A DNA stretch of 64,000 nucleotides from Phytomonas francai (Eukaryota > Euglenozoa > Kinetoplastea > Trypanosomatida > Trypanosomatidae), in assembly GCA_001766655.1 (NCBI GenBank), contig MJCC01000022.1:91901-155900 (forward strand), read 5' to 3'. Both the position numbers and the translations under genes were made by a program. The notes below the pieces were generated by a model. It saw nothing but the letters and a program-made list of their open reading frames with translations. It ran no database searches and had not been told where the DNA came from. Positions 1 through 9,413 of the stretch are shown in pieces; the first letter of the stretch is position 1, and each line of letters begins with the position of its first letter.

Positions 1-130
1 CGAGGCAGGCGAAGTCGTCCTCATAGGAGAAGGGGGAGGAGGAGGGGGAAGAGGAGGAAGGGGAGGAGGCGAGGAGGGGGGGCGGGGGGATCGCGAGGGC
101 GGCCGCGCTCACGGGGGCGCCAGCGTCCAT
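1..130 (-). CDS. 5' end of an unidentified protein, cut by the left edge
   Basis: An ATG on the minus strand at 130-128 opens a frame that stays open to the window edge, giving 43 residues that start MDAGAP and continue as an Ala/Pro/Ser-rich segment ending in an acidic stretch (YEDDF). The sequence is GC-rich like the other coding regions. Upstream on the sense strand is a 25-base C tract (plus-strand G at 250-274) followed by CTCTCAG, a good trans-splice acceptor about 110 bases before the ATG. Nothing here identifies a function. The low-complexity N-terminus could be a disordered tail of a larger protein. The call rests on the open frame, the composition and the acceptor. Confidence 0.45.
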   Translation of the reverse strand, partial: MDAGAPVSAAALAIPPPPLLASSPSSSSPSSSPFSYEDDFACL

Positions 131-240
131 CGTGCGGGCCCGGGGAGATCCGTGTCGGTGTGAGTGTGTGGGATGCGGTTGTGATGGCTCTTGGGGATGG
201 CGTGCATTTACGCGAATATGCACGTCAAATGCAAACGTAT

Positions 241-274
241 CTGAGAGATGGGGGGGGGGGGGGGGGGGGGGGGG
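241..274 (-). promoter_or_regulatory. Poly-C tract and candidate trans-splice acceptor
   Basis: Read on the minus strand, 25 consecutive C (plus G at 250-274) run into CATCTCTCAG, with the AG at 242-241. This is a pyrimidine tract plus AG in the right place for the gene starting at 130. The mapping to a real acceptor is an inference. Confidence 0.45.
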
Positions 275-837
275 AAGTGAGGGCACGGATGAATAAGATG
301 AACGGGATGACATACAAACGAAGAGGAAAGGTTGGGGAAACGGATTTCCCTTTTGACCGCACAGGCCACCCATTAGTTTAGATGCACGCTCACATCCGTT
401 TCTTTTTAGAAATCGAAACATAGAGGATACATTTTGATTAAACGCAAGAGTTGTCTGCATTGTACAGATGCGCAGTCCCCCTTTTTAGATGCGTCGCACA
501 CATTTTCCGGTGGATTAATATACATCTCGTTGTTCTGGTGCATAAGTTAGGAAGAGAAAGACATCCTTTCAGACTCCACCCTACTACTTCCCTTTCTTTT
601 TCTTTCAAAAAGTCTTCCGTTTTCCGAAACACCAAATACCAAAGGATCGCTTTTGAAATTAATACCATTCTTTAGTTCCCTCAGACGTTGCTAGTGCCCT
701 GGCACATCCTCCACCCGTGTTATCGTATCCTCTTGGCAAGAGACATGCACACGCGCATTGCAAAGGGTGTGGGAGGGGGAAACCAACTACAACTGAATGT
801 GTGTATTTTTGCTCCCCCCCCCTCCTTCCTCTGGGGT
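275..837. other. Intergenic spacer
   Basis: About 560 bases between the poly-C tract of the left-edge gene and the 3' end of the EF-hand gene at 838. It is AT-rich and contains short open frames on both strands, none with coding-like composition. I see no RNA gene or repeat family in it. Confidence 0.6.
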
Positions 838-1317
838 TTATGTTAGTAGACCGAGCTGTTTTTGAATCTCGCCAATCTCCTGTGGGACGATTGCGACCGG
901 GGTGACTAAAAACCTCACCAACGTCTCGATGTTGAGGTTCCCCTCCTCGTCTGTGGGGACCTCCGAGAGGAGCTGCCGGACCTCCCCTTCCGGCATTTTT
1001 TCCCCCAAAGACGAGAGCAGGATGACGAGCTCGGCAGGCCGCAAAGAGCCTAAGCCGTTGTGGTCAAAGGCTCGGAGAGCCGCGAGGAGATCGTTCTCCG
1101 TCGGACCATTATAGGGCTGCTGCATTAGGTTAACAAAGGCGCTGAAGGGCGCGGGGTCGGGCAGGGCCGTGAGGAGGGTGTAAAACTCGGCCTCGGAGTG
1201 CCGCCGGCCGAGGCTGCGCAGGATGTGTTTGAGGTCGATGTGCGAGACGAAGCCGGTCTTCCGGTCATCAAAGAGGTTCCACGTCGTGGTCCACTCCTTG
1301 GGGATGCCCTCTGACAT
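838..1317 (-). CDS. Calmodulin / myosin essential light chain-like EF-hand protein
   Basis: A 159-residue protein of the size of calmodulin, centrin and myosin light chains. Four EF-hand helix-loop-helix units can be followed. Recognisable loops are DDRKTGFVSHID near residue 17, DHNGLGSLRPAE near 84 and TDEEGNLNIETL near 121. Several loop positions that should carry acidic oxygen ligands hold other residues, so most sites are probably poor Ca2+ binders, as in myosin essential light chains. The ATG at 1317 is the first in frame and gives the usual short N-terminus. Likely role: regulatory or light-chain subunit of a myosin, or an axonemal/cytoskeletal partner. The specific partner cannot be told from sequence. 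Confidence 0.75.
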   Translation of the reverse strand: MSEGIPKEWTTTWNLFDDRKTGFVSHIDLKHILRSLGRRHSEAEFYTLLTALPDPAPFSAFVNLMQQPYNGPTENDLLAALRAFDHNGLGSLRPAELVILLSSLGEKMPEGEVRQLLSEVPTDEEGNLNIETLVRFLVTPVAIVPQEIGEIQKQLGLLT

Positions 1318-1677
1318 TCTTTTAAAATTGGACGGATGGATTCGAAAAGAGCAGGATCGACTAAGCTACGAATGTGTTGGTCAAAACTAGTAGTTGGTTT
1401 GTATTAGAATACCTCAAGAGTCTGAATCTTTTCCCTTTGTTCTGGTTTCTGATATTCGATGCTATAAAGAAAGAAGGAAAGAGAGAGAGAGCTGGGCAGA
1501 GTAAAAGAGGCATTTTTTAAAATCAGGACACATCCACTGAGTAGTATTATATAGCCCTTTCCATCCAAATGAGGAAGGAAAGCTTCCTCAAAATACAAAA
1601 ACTGAAGCCGGATTAGAGATGGGTCTAATTATACAATACTGGGATATCAAACTCATTCAGAAAGAAGAGATGTGTAC

Positions 1678-1727
<50 letters not shown>

Positions 1728-2133
1728 TAAAGGCTCCATTTCTGCAAACCGAGTCTAGAATTTATATAGCAGTACAATATTTTAAAGTCTAGGTTGCCTT
1801 TCCTGAAAAGGCATACAAACAAATCCTCAAGCAAATTAGCTAACCAGAGGGAATCTTTAAAATGCTTGCCATAAAATTTTTCATCTGTGGTCTTATGACA
1901 GTATCTGTGCTTTGCTGCGCATTCGGTCCGATACTTCATTTCCGAACCTTTTCTCCCGCTTTTTGCAAAGGTAAGGCCATGAACATTGAGGATTCCCTTG
2001 ATAACGGAACATTACAAACGGCTAATTTCTAAATAGAGACAAGTGAAGAAGAAATTATCCCGAGCATTCTGCCAGCGCGTGTGTTTGTCTTTCCAAAAAC
2101 AGAGAATTACAAAGGCTCTACCATTTCTCTCGA
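1318..2133. other. AT-rich intergenic spacer with TA microsatellite
   Basis: An 816-base spacer between the MAP65-like gene and the EF-hand gene. It holds a pure AT dinucleotide run at about 1684-1719 and otherwise unstructured AT-rich sequence. No gene is supported here. Confidence 0.6.
1684..1719. repeat. (AT)n microsatellite
   Basis: About 18 uninterrupted AT units. Similar runs recur in the other spacers of the window, so this is a general feature of intergenic DNA here. Confidence 0.9.
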
Positions 2134-5100
2134 TTAGTGTAGCGTGGCGTTGTTGTTTGTATTATTTCGCTCGCCCACCTGTGCTGGACGGGCTCGAAGA
2201 CGGCTAATGCTACTGAAAGGTCCCTCCGTTGGCTTTTCAACGGCCGCTTTGCTCGTTTTCACGTATTTGTTAACCGGGATCGGTGAAAGACCTCGCCGCG
2301 GCGGTGGACTTAAGCTGCGCGCAAGCTTCGGGAGGAGGGAAGGAATCGAAGCCTCTCTCCCCCTACCCACCCCCTTTTGGGGACAAATCCGCGGCGCCAT
2401 TGCCCCCTCGAGTGCAGCCGTAGCGGGGGGTGCATGCCGCACCACACGAAACGGCGCACTCCTGCAGCTTATACTGCGATTGCTGGTAATATTCCTATTC
2501 CTATTAGTATTCATACTATTACTGCCGTTCGCTGTTGTCAACATCGCCAGCGGGCGTGATGGCAGGGGTGAAATTGTACGCGATCGAGTACTAGCCCCGG
2601 CGAGGGGGGTAGGGCTTCGCCATGCTCTGCCAGACGAGCGCGCAGAAACGGCGGCCTTACTTCCCGCTTTGTTTGCCGCCTCTGATTGCAAAAGCAGCTC
2701 CACGTCAACGCCATCAACGCAAAGCAGCGGCTTTTTTGAATTATTGGCCTCCCCATCCTTCGTTATCAGGTCCCTCCATCGCTTTAAAGCTTCTTCCAGG
2801 CGGGAGAGGATCTGTGGGAGCTCCCTCGTCGCGCGCTTTCGCAGCGCCTCCTCTTGGAGTAAGCACTTCGCCATGTTCACGCGCTTGCTAAGAAGCCGCT
2901 CCTTGCGTCCGTTCTGCATCTCCTGCTGCTCTTTAAGAATACACGTACGGCTCTCCAACAGCCTCTGAACCTCCTCGAGAATGCCAATTCGCTCGAATAG
3001 AACGCGCTGCTCCGACCGCATTCGATCGATTCGCCGCTGCGCGGCAACCAGACGGGCGTAAAAGCCCCGCAGAGAGCCCGCCGAGGACTCGACCCCACCG
3101 CCTTCTTCGGGGGTTCGAGACGACAGGCCCTCCGGCCCTTCTTCCCCTTCTTCCTCGTCCACCTTTTTACCTTCCCCGTCGTCGCTTTCGGATGGCGTTT
3201 CGTAGGAGCCGCCGGAGAGGGCGTGGTACTGCCGCCGGGCCTCGCGCAGACCCGTGCGCGCGGCGTCGACGCCGCGCGCGCAGTGATCCCAGACCCGCCG
3301 CTTGAACCGCTCGCTGGACTTTCGCACGTCAAGGCAAATCCTCGCGTAGCTCGGCGCCCGCATCACGCGTTGAATTTTCATCAGAAGCCACCCCGCAGGA
3401 GACGGCAATAAATCCACTCTCGCAGCAGATGAATTCGCCATATTCGCACCGGAATCGTGCGGGAGGGAGGCTTCATAGCTCATTTCTAATGCGCGAAACC
3501 GCTCCTCAAGGTTCGCTAATTCCTCCTGTGCTTCGATTTTATCGACGGAATCCAACTCCACGGCGACACTCCGAGCGACTTCATCGCTCTTTTTATTTTC
3601 CTCGTTCTTTTCTGCGTCGTTGTCTATTGCTTCGACCATGGGGGGATTATTATCGTTCTTCATGAGCATCGTCTGGAGCTTACGGAGCATCATTAGCTCG
3701 CTCTTGACTTGGCACCGTATGGCGTTGTTTTGCGTCGTAATGGCCTCGAGAAGCTCATCGGCATCATGAGTAATCCGCGCTTCGGAGAGGTCTTCGCCGT
3801 TCTCGCAAATAGAATCCGAAAGACCCGCCATGGCTCTTTCGCGATCCTCTTTTTCACCCCCTACACTGGATAAGGGTACGAGGGATTCGACAGGAGCTAC
3901 GGGAGGGCTTCGCTGCCCCACGCGATCGGTATTGCTAACAGGGTGTTCCACGATTTCGTCGGGCGAGATACGATCCTCGTGAATTGAAGCTCTATTCTCG
4001 CGAGCGCCATTTTCGACGGGCGAGGGAAGCGGAGGAAGAGGGGGCGGCTGGACCGAACTCACAACGACGGTGCTCGGCCGAAGCCATGTGCTCGTGGCTC
4101 GAGAATCCAATAGCATCGGCTCTTGCACGAAGGACGCTGTCATGAGCAAACGAAGCTCCTCATCCCCGTTAGCTTTGCAGGAATTCGCGATTTCAGATGC
4201 CCCTGAGCTCGTCTTCTCGCTCTTTTTAGCCACCCCCGAGAGCTTTTCCTCGGCCTCACCCTTCTGACTGCTCGTCGTGAAGCCATCGGTGCTCCGGCAG
4301 GATTGCATCTCCGCGTACGAAAGTTCATCCGCCTCGATGAGGCGATGCACCACGGAGGAAGAGGACAAAGGCGGGGGATGGAGAGCCCGCTGCGCGTGAT
4401 CCTGGTAGCGTTGCCGGTATTCATCCCATAAAATCGCCTGCTGTTGAAGTGGCATCGAAAGCAGCCTACGGAGCTGATGGAAAAGCCTCAAAAAACTAAG
4501 GCGGGACTCCTCGAGATGCCGAAGCCGCTCGAGCTCCTCCCGAAGCATCTGACGTATCCCCACATGTCGCTGAGGCTCTAAAATGCGGTTAAAAAATCCT
4601 TCACAGTCTCCTGAACTTTCCCTCGCCGTGACTTTCAAGGACTCCTCTGCCTTTGACGGATTTTTATTCGCCTCACCTCCCCAAGGGAAGATGGCGTCAT
4701 CTACTTTCTGCGTAGAATAGCATGCACCTTCATTTTGCTCTTCCAGGAGGGGCTTAAAGTTTGAAATTCTGAGAAGTTCACTCAGCTGCGCATCCCTCGG
4801 CTTCTCCTGAAGGCGATGGCAGAGCTCGAGGAGCTGCCGCGCGAGCCTTTCATTCTCAATCATATAATCCCTTTCCTCTGCTTCGGTCATCGCCAAATAG
4901 GTAGCAATAGAAGGGAAAATGGTGGTATCCAAAAAATTCTGCCATCGCCTAATGTGCTCCTCGACGGGGATTCCCACTCGATCCCAAACCCCTCGCACCT
5001 TTGAAAAGACCTTGCGCAACTCCCAAGCGACCAAATCCACGCTACGACATTCAGAAAGCGACGAGGTCGAGCTCGTTGAAGACGAAACGCTTTCATTGCC

Positions 5101-5427
5101 ACTTTCCTCCGAAGCCTCGTACGCGCGAGGCGGTGAAGGACGGAGGCTCACGGAAGAGGCGGAGACGATTCCTAAGGACAGAGGAGCTTCCGACGCATTT
5201 TTGCATAATTTAAAAGGAGGTGCACCAACATTCTCCCCCTTCTCTTCCTCCTTTCCTTCCCTAGAAAAAATATCCTCATCATCTCTTTTTATACTACTGT
5301 TATGACTATTAGTATCATGGTTGGAGATCAGATGGTTCCTATTGGCAAACTCAGCTTTTTCATCCTGAAGTAGCGTAGGCCCCCTTGCTCGCTTTGCCCT
5401 TCGCCGACGAGAACGGGGTGATGCCAT
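2134..5427 (-). CDS. MAP65/Ase1/PRC1-like microtubule-bundling protein
   Basis: The open frame extends to 5610, but the start is placed at the ATG at 5427 (MASPRSRRRR), giving 1097 residues. A strong acceptor (T-rich ATTT repeats ending TTTAG at about 5486) lies 60 bases upstream, so the upstream part would be removed from the mRNA. Residues about 131-215 match the N-terminal part of the MAP65/Ase1/PRC1 family: a helix ending in VWDRVGIPVEEHIRRW, then a helix ending in LELCHRLQ. Residues about 835-910 match the family's most conserved spectrin-like region: LLQEEALRKRATRELPQIL, then RLEEALKRWRDL and a VDGVDVELLL strand. Between them are coiled-coil and acidic low-complexity segments, including an insertion much longer than in animal PRC1 (about 620 residues). 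Family members cross-link antiparallel microtubules in the spindle midzone. That role here is inferred; the family assignment is by eye. Confidence 0.65.
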   Translation of the reverse strand: MASPRSRRRRAKRARGPTLLQDEKAEFANRNHLISNHDTNSHNSSIKRDDEDIFSREGKEEEKGENVGAPPFKLCKNASEAPLSLGIVSASSVSLRPSPPRAYEASEESGNESVSSSTSSTSSLSECRSVDLVAWELRKVFSKVRGVWDRVGIPVEEHIRRWQNFLDTTIFPSIATYLAMTEAEERDYMIENERLARQLLELCHRLQEKPRDAQLSELLRISNFKPLLEEQNEGACYSTQKVDDAIFPWGGEANKNPSKAEESLKVTARESSGDCEGFFNRILEPQRHVGIRQMLREELERLRHLEESRLSFLRLFHQLRRLLSMPLQQQAILWDEYRQRYQDHAQRALHPPPLSSSSVVHRLIEADELSYAEMQSCRSTDGFTTSSQKGEAEEKLSGVAKKSEKTSSGASEIANSCKANGDEELRLLMTASFVQEPMLLDSRATSTWLRPSTVVVSSVQPPPLPPLPSPVENGARENRASIHEDRISPDEIVEHPVSNTDRVGQRSPPVAPVESLVPLSSVGGEKEDRERAMAGLSDSICENGEDLSEARITHDADELLEAITTQNNAIRCQVKSELMMLRKLQTMLMKNDNNPPMVEAIDNDAEKNEENKKSDEVARSVAVELDSVDKIEAQEELANLEERFRALEMSYEASLPHDSGANMANSSAARVDLLPSPAGWLLMKIQRVMRAPSYARICLDVRKSSERFKRRVWDHCARGVDAARTGLREARRQYHALSGGSYETPSESDDGEGKKVDEEEGEEGPEGLSSRTPEEGGGVESSAGSLRGFYARLVAAQRRIDRMRSEQRVLFERIGILEEVQRLLESRTCILKEQQEMQNGRKERLLSKRVNMAKCLLQEEALRKRATRELPQILSRLEEALKRWRDLITKDGEANNSKKPLLCVDGVDVELLLQSEAANKAGSKAAVSARSSGRAWRSPTPLAGASTRSRTISPLPSRPLAMLTTANGSNSMNTNRNRNITSNRSISCRSAPFRVVRHAPPATAALEGAMAPRICPQKGVGRGREASIPSLLPKLARSLSPPPRRGLSPIPVNKYVKTSKAAVEKPTEGPFSSISRLRARPAQVGERNNTNNNATLH

Positions 5428-5485
5428 TTTCTCTTTCACTACGCTCCCCCTCTCCCTCTCTTGACGACCAAATTCTTTGGGCGCT

Positions 5486-5515
5486 CTAAATAAATAAATA
5501 AATAAATATATATTT
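5486..5515 (-). promoter_or_regulatory. Candidate trans-splice acceptor for the MAP65-like gene
   Basis: On the minus strand a T-rich tract of repeated ATTT ends in TTTAG (AG at 5487-5486), 59 bases before the ATG at 5427. It decides the choice of start because the longer frame would begin upstream of this acceptor. Confidence 0.5.
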
Positions 5516-5796
5516 GGACTCAGGATTGTCGTTTGTCTACTCAAAGAGGTACCTAAAAGTGTAAAGAAATAGAGATAAGAAGTTAATTCTGAAAAGGATT
5601 TTAGAAACACAAAATCATTCCCAAAAAGTTGGTTTTCGCTCTCTCTATCCCCTCCCCACCATGCACATGAGTTCTATTTGTTTTTAGACAAAAAATATGC
5701 GTGGTACACGAAAATAAATCTGTAAAGACATGTTTTATTGGCTGCTTTCATACCATCCTATCATCCTCCGTTCGGTGGATTTCGGTTCGATTTTCT

Positions 5797-6450
5797 TTAG
5801 GCCTGGATCTTCTTGGGCTCGATCACCGTGATGACATCCGGGAGCGTCTCCGAGGGGCCCGTGCGGTTTTCAGGATCCGTCGGAAGCATGATCTTTACCT
5901 TCACACCGATGCAGCCCGCGCGGAGGTAGCAGTGGCGGCTGGCGGAGTCCACGAAGGTCTTGTGCGCGGTACCGGACTTGATCATATACCCATCGCGGAA
6001 GGTCATGCTCTTGGCGCGCTGGCCCTTGATCTTGCCGCCGACAACGACCTCGCAGCCCTTCGCGCCAGACTCCATCACGTACCGAATAATCCCCATCGCG
6101 GCGCGGCGCACCTGCAGGTTATTCAGGAGCTTAAACCGGAGGGACTCGACCTGGGCCATCGCCGAAAGCCCGCGCGACTCGATGCGCTCCACGAAGAGCT
6201 GAAGCTTGTTCTCCTTATAGCGGAAACGCTGCTGGATCGCGCTGGTCAGTTCACGAATCCGGCGACCCTTCTCGCCGAGGATCTCGCGGGTCTTCGTCGC
6301 GCGAATCACGATCTCGCTGCGGAGCGGCGTAACGCGGTACTCCACACCGGCGAACCCCTCCTCCGCGAGGTCGCGCTTGAGGAATTCGAAGAGTTCGGCG
6401 TAGAACACCCCATCGCGGATGACCATACGCTTCTTGGAAAGAGGACCCAT
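5797..6450 (-). CDS. RPS3: 40S ribosomal protein uS3 (RPS3)
   Basis: A 217-residue protein with the eukaryotic uS3 layout. The N-terminus ([19 protein letters not shown]) leads into a type II KH domain with [19 protein letters not shown] and the helix [11 protein letters not shown] at about residues 47-75. The C-terminal mixed domain includes [18 protein letters not shown] and the [10 protein letters not shown] strand. uS3 lines the mRNA entry channel of the small subunit. The ATG at 6450 fits the family start, and a clean acceptor (eight T then GTAG) lies about 40 bases upstream. Length is slightly shorter than human RPS3 (243), mainly at the C-terminus, as in many protists. Confidence 0.97.
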   Translation of the reverse strand: MGPLSKKRMVIRDGVFYAELFEFLKRDLAEEGFAGVEYRVTPLRSEIVIRATKTREILGEKGRRIRELTSAIQQRFRYKENKLQLFVERIESRGLSAMAQVESLRFKLLNNLQVRRAAMGIIRYVMESGAKGCEVVVGGKIKGQRAKSMTFRDGYMIKSGTAHKTFVDSASRHCYLRAGCIGVKVKIMLPTDPENRTGPSETLPDVITVIEPKKIQA

Positions 6451-6488
6451 GACCGTTTTTTTTTCTTTCTTGGGAACTATTAAAGCGC

Positions 6489-6500
6489 CTACAAAAAAAA
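6489..6500 (-). promoter_or_regulatory. Candidate trans-splice acceptor for uS3
   Basis: Sense-strand TTTTTTTTGTAG, with AG at 6490-6489, ends 38 bases before the uS3 start codon. Tract and spacing are typical of kinetoplastid trans-splice sites. Confidence 0.55.
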
Positions 6501-7082
6501 TGCCTTACTGAAAAGTATCATAGAAAAACAACAACAACAGCAAAGGATTCACATGTAGTATAGCGTAGCATATATTTGTACAGTATTCCTAAACGTCCCA
6601 TGTTTAATAAAGAAATCGAACAATTTTGTTTTACTCCAGTTATTTGTCAGACTGCTAACAAATTCTTTCTTCAGTTTCTCTCTACTTCACTAGTGCATAA
6701 AAAAGACACGGAGATTAACGAGCGCAAAGATAAGTAATACAAAGGTCTCACTCGTCGCCCAGGAATGTCGAAGTGAAACAATAGTAATAAAAAACAGCAC
6801 TTTTTTTTCCCTCTCCATATGTATATATATATATATATATATATGAATCAATTATTCAATATAAGTGTTTTTTTTTTGATTGTGAGCATGTGTGTTAGTT
6901 ATAAACCTTTTGCGTTTTATGTACTATATAAATATAATTAGCCCATGAGGAAGCTGAACAAAATGTCCACACGCGCCTCCACTTTACCACCCTCTCATCC
7001 TTCTTTTATATCCATACGGAGGAATATCAGAGTTGAATCGGGGGTGAGATGGGGCTTCTCGTATTGTGGCGCATCCATTTCC
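6501..7082. other. AT-rich intergenic spacer
   Basis: About 580 bases between the ERV1 3' end and the uS3 acceptor. It contains a TA run at about 6822-6844 and several T runs. Nothing coding or RNA-like is seen. Confidence 0.6.
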
Positions 7083-7811
7083 TTAAGGGTTGCTCCCGCG
7101 CTTCTCATCTTCGGGGCAGTACACCACGCACATTTTAAGTTTTTTTAACACATCCATTAGACCCTTTTCATTATTCAAAAGCGCGCTGGCTGGCTCACTG
7201 GCGGCCGCATTCCCGGCCGAGGGGGCGGTCGTATCCACAACAGGAGGCTTGTCCACCACGACTTTCTCTGGGCGAGCCCCCCTGTCGGCGGGCCCCCCGT
7301 TGGATTGCCCGAAAGAGAAGAAATTAAACCCGCCGAATCCTCTCCCGTCCCGCGGTGGGTCGGCCGAGGGCGCCGTCGCCACCGCCTTTTTCGCGGCCGC
7401 CATGGCGACGCGCTCCTCCATACTGGGCTTGTCCTCCATGTTGGGGAAGGTCGGATGCCACCGCCGGAGGACGTTCGCCGGATCGCAGTCGTAGACCTCC
7501 TTTCCGAGCCGCCGGTTGACGTTGTTGTGGAGCTCGCAGAGGTAGCGGCTAACGGTGCTCTTGTCGGTGACGTCCGGCGTGTGGGCCTGGAGGTAGCGCC
7601 GCATGTGAAAGCCGCACCACTCGCACGCGTAGACCTCCGACCAGCCGTAGATGAAATCCCGCATCGCGCGCTGCTGGGCCGGAGTGGGCCGGTTGGGGTA
7701 GGTCGCGGCGGCGGTGTGCAGGATATCCCACCCGGCCCGCCCCAGATCCAGCGGGGTCGGGCATGCCCCAGGGATCGTGGTCGTCGCCGGCGCCTTCGTA
7801 TCCTCTTGCAT
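7083..7811 (-). CDS. ERV1: ERV/ALR-type FAD-linked sulfhydryl oxidase, kinetoplastid style
   Basis: A 242-residue protein. The ALR fold covers about residues 20-125. The FAD-proximal redox pair is C63/C66 in YACEWCGFHMR. The FAD-binding HNNVNRRLG follows, and C92 and C109 form the CX16C structural pair of the family. Instead of an N-terminal shuttle CXXC there is a single C17, and a low-complexity C-terminal extension ends with a CX3C pair (C228/C232 in KMCVVYCPED). Kinetoplastid Erv proteins are known to carry a conserved N-terminal cysteine and an extra C-terminal domain instead of the fungal/animal arrangement, so this fits. Role: oxidation of imported proteins in the mitochondrial intermembrane space, passing electrons to cytochrome c. 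The ATG at 7811 is the only usable start; an 18-base sense C tract lies just 6 bases upstream. Confidence 0.9.
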   Translation of the reverse strand: MQEDTKAPATTTIPGACPTPLDLGRAGWDILHTAAATYPNRPTPAQQRAMRDFIYGWSEVYACEWCGFHMRRYLQAHTPDVTDKSTVSRYLCELHNNVNRRLGKEVYDCDPANVLRRWHPTFPNMEDKPSMEERVAMAAAKKAVATAPSADPPRDGRGFGGFNFFSFGQSNGGPADRGARPEKVVVDKPPVVDTTAPSAGNAAASEPASALLNNEKGLMDVLKKLKMCVVYCPEDEKRGSNP

Positions 7812-8180
7812 GATAGAGGGGGGGGGGGGGGGGGGATGTGCGTGTATGTGTGTGTATGTGTTTGCCTTTGGCTTATATCTTGATGGTCAATCTTTGGAAG
7901 AGATCTTAATGATGGCAATAATGTGTGTATGTGTGTGTGTGAAAAGGGGGAGGAAGTTGTCGATTCCCACAGCTTAGTTTTTTTTTTTCCTCTTTAGCGT
8001 GCGCGTGTGTGTTCAGCTCCCCAGCACAGGATGTCACACTCCGTTACATCCTGTGCTGGGTTCACCCCACCGTGTGCACACATAGCTACAGCTTATTCAG
8101 CCCATACATGTCCAATGAAACCCCCTTCCACCTGTACTGCAGAGGGAATTTCCATTTTACGTTTCGTTAGCGTTATTCCG
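7812..8180. other. Intergenic spacer with poly-C tract, GT repeats and hairpin
   Basis: A 369-base spacer between UBA5 and ERV1. It holds the plus-strand G18 run at 7818-7835, two short GT-rich stretches (about 7833-7862 and 7922-7942) and a perfect inverted repeat at 8020-8060. On the sense strand the CT-rich and CA-rich stretch around 7920-7965 could serve as the pyrimidine tract for ERV1. Confidence 0.55.
8020..8060. repeat. Perfect 15-bp inverted repeat (hairpin)
   Basis: Arms at 8020-8034 (CCCAGCACAGGATGT) and 8046-8060 are perfect reverse complements around an 11-base loop. The element sits about 120 bases downstream of the UBA5 stop codon, so in the transcript it would fall in the UBA5 3' UTR or the UBA5-ERV1 spacer. 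Function unknown. Confidence 0.85.
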
Positions 8181-9413
8181 TTAACAAAGTGCCTTCATGC
8201 GCGCCATGAGTTCCTCGACCGTTTCACTTACCGCATCCACGTGCTCCCCTCCGGATGCCGCCGCCTCACCCGTGAGGCCTTCACCAAACTCAGCCCCGCC
8301 AACATAGGCGTACTCGACCGCGGGCTCATTCGTGTTATCCTTACCCGTTGACGAGACTGTCCGCGGATCCTGCGCGCGTTCGAAGCTCCCCAAGACAGCA
8401 TCCGAGAGCGCGAGGCTGGCCTTACCCTGATCCTCGACCGTAATCCCCCACTCCACGGCGCACGCCTTCGCGCGTTCCTTGGCGGCCACCTCCTCTCTTG
8501 CCGCCCGCTCATCGCGCGCCTTGCGAGCCGCGTATAGCGGATGCGCGGCCTCGCCCATCACCGCCACCTTCCTCGCGTACTCGTGCTGTCGGACGACGCA
8601 GAGGTTATTCCGACACTCCGGGTTCGCCTTGATCGTGATCCGGGGAAACACGTCGTGCATCGCGTCGTAGCCGACGTACTCGCTGACGGTGCCAAAGTTC
8701 AGCAGAAACTTCAGCGCGTTTTGCGCGAGAAAGCCCGCGATGATGCCCATTGTGGTGGGCAGTGAGGCCGCGCAGACGCCCTCGCGCTTCGCCTCCGGCA
8801 GCCCCGTCGCGACCACGAGGGGCGGGCAGCACTCATAGCAAGGAAGGGCGCCGGGAAGGAGGAGCTGGATGTGCCCGCTGACCGCGTTCTCGGAGACCCC
8901 GCTCTCCATCCACGGGATGGAGTGCGTCAAACAGGCCATGTTGACGGTCAGCCGGGCCTGGAAGTTGTCCACGGCGCACAAAAGCAGATCCACGGCGTCC
9001 CCGCGCCGCATGCCACCCTCGGTCAAGGCCTGTGAGAAATCCTGCCAGTGGTCGGGGTGCGTGATGTTGAAGGCGTGGGGCACCACACAGGTGTCCGGAT
9101 TGATCCCCTCCAGGGTCGCCTTAGCTGCCTCCACCTTCTTCATCCCCTGCTGCTCGGGCCGGTAGAAGAGCCGGTTCATATTCGCCAGCTCGACCGTATC
9201 GTAGTCAAAGAGGAGGATCTTGCCCACCCCACAGCGCGTTAGCATCTCGGCCACCACGGAGCCCACCCCGCCGGCACCGATGATCGCGACGGCCTTTGAG
9301 CGAATGGCCTCATAATCCTCAACGACGCCCATGCGCTGGAGTGCCATGAGGCGGCTGTACGGGTTATCATCACGCACGGCAGCGCTAAGCTTTTTAGTCG
9401 CATTGAATGCCAT
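8181..9413 (-). CDS. UBA5: UFM1-activating enzyme E1 (UBA5)
   Basis: A 410-residue ThiF/E1-fold protein of the length of human UBA5 (404). The ATP-binding loop is [16 protein letters not shown] at about residues 43-58, followed by [18 protein letters not shown], a sequence close to UBA5. The catalytic cysteine is C214 in [14 protein letters not shown]. The zinc ligands are C192/C195 (CYEC) and C267/C272 (CRNNLC). After the adenylation domain a charged linker leads to a C-terminal tail with an acidic/aromatic patch ([14 protein letters not shown]) in the place where UBA5 binds UFM1 and recruits UFC1. The enzyme adenylates UFM1 and forms a thioester before transfer to UFC1, whose gene lies at 46924-47433 in this same window. 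A TACGTAG acceptor at about 9510 precedes the start. Confidence 0.93.
   Translation of the reverse strand: MAFNATKKLSAAVRDDNPYSRLMALQRMGVVEDYEAIRSKAVAIIGAGGVGSVVAEMLTRCGVGKILLFDYDTVELANMNRLFYRPEQQGMKKVEAAKATLEGINPDTCVVPHAFNITHPDHWQDFSQALTEGGMRRGDAVDLLLCAVDNFQARLTVNMACLTHSIPWMESGVSENAVSGHIQLLLPGALPCYECCPPLVVATGLPEAKREGVCAASLPTTMGIIAGFLAQNALKFLLNFGTVSEYVGYDAMHDVFPRITIKANPECRNNLCVVRQHEYARKVAVMGEAAHPLYAARKARDERAAREEVAAKERAKACAVEWGITVEDQGKASLALSDAVLGSFERAQDPRTVSSTGKDNTNEPAVEYAYVGGAEFGEGLTGEAAASGGEHVDAVSETVEELMARMKALC

Noticed and set aside
5428..5610. 61 extra N-terminal residues for the MAP65-like protein
   Set aside because: A good acceptor lies inside this part and the composition is that of a spacer.
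5701..6483. 260-codon plus-strand frame opposite uS3
   Set aside because: It is the antisense shadow of a highly conserved ribosomal protein gene and has no family features.
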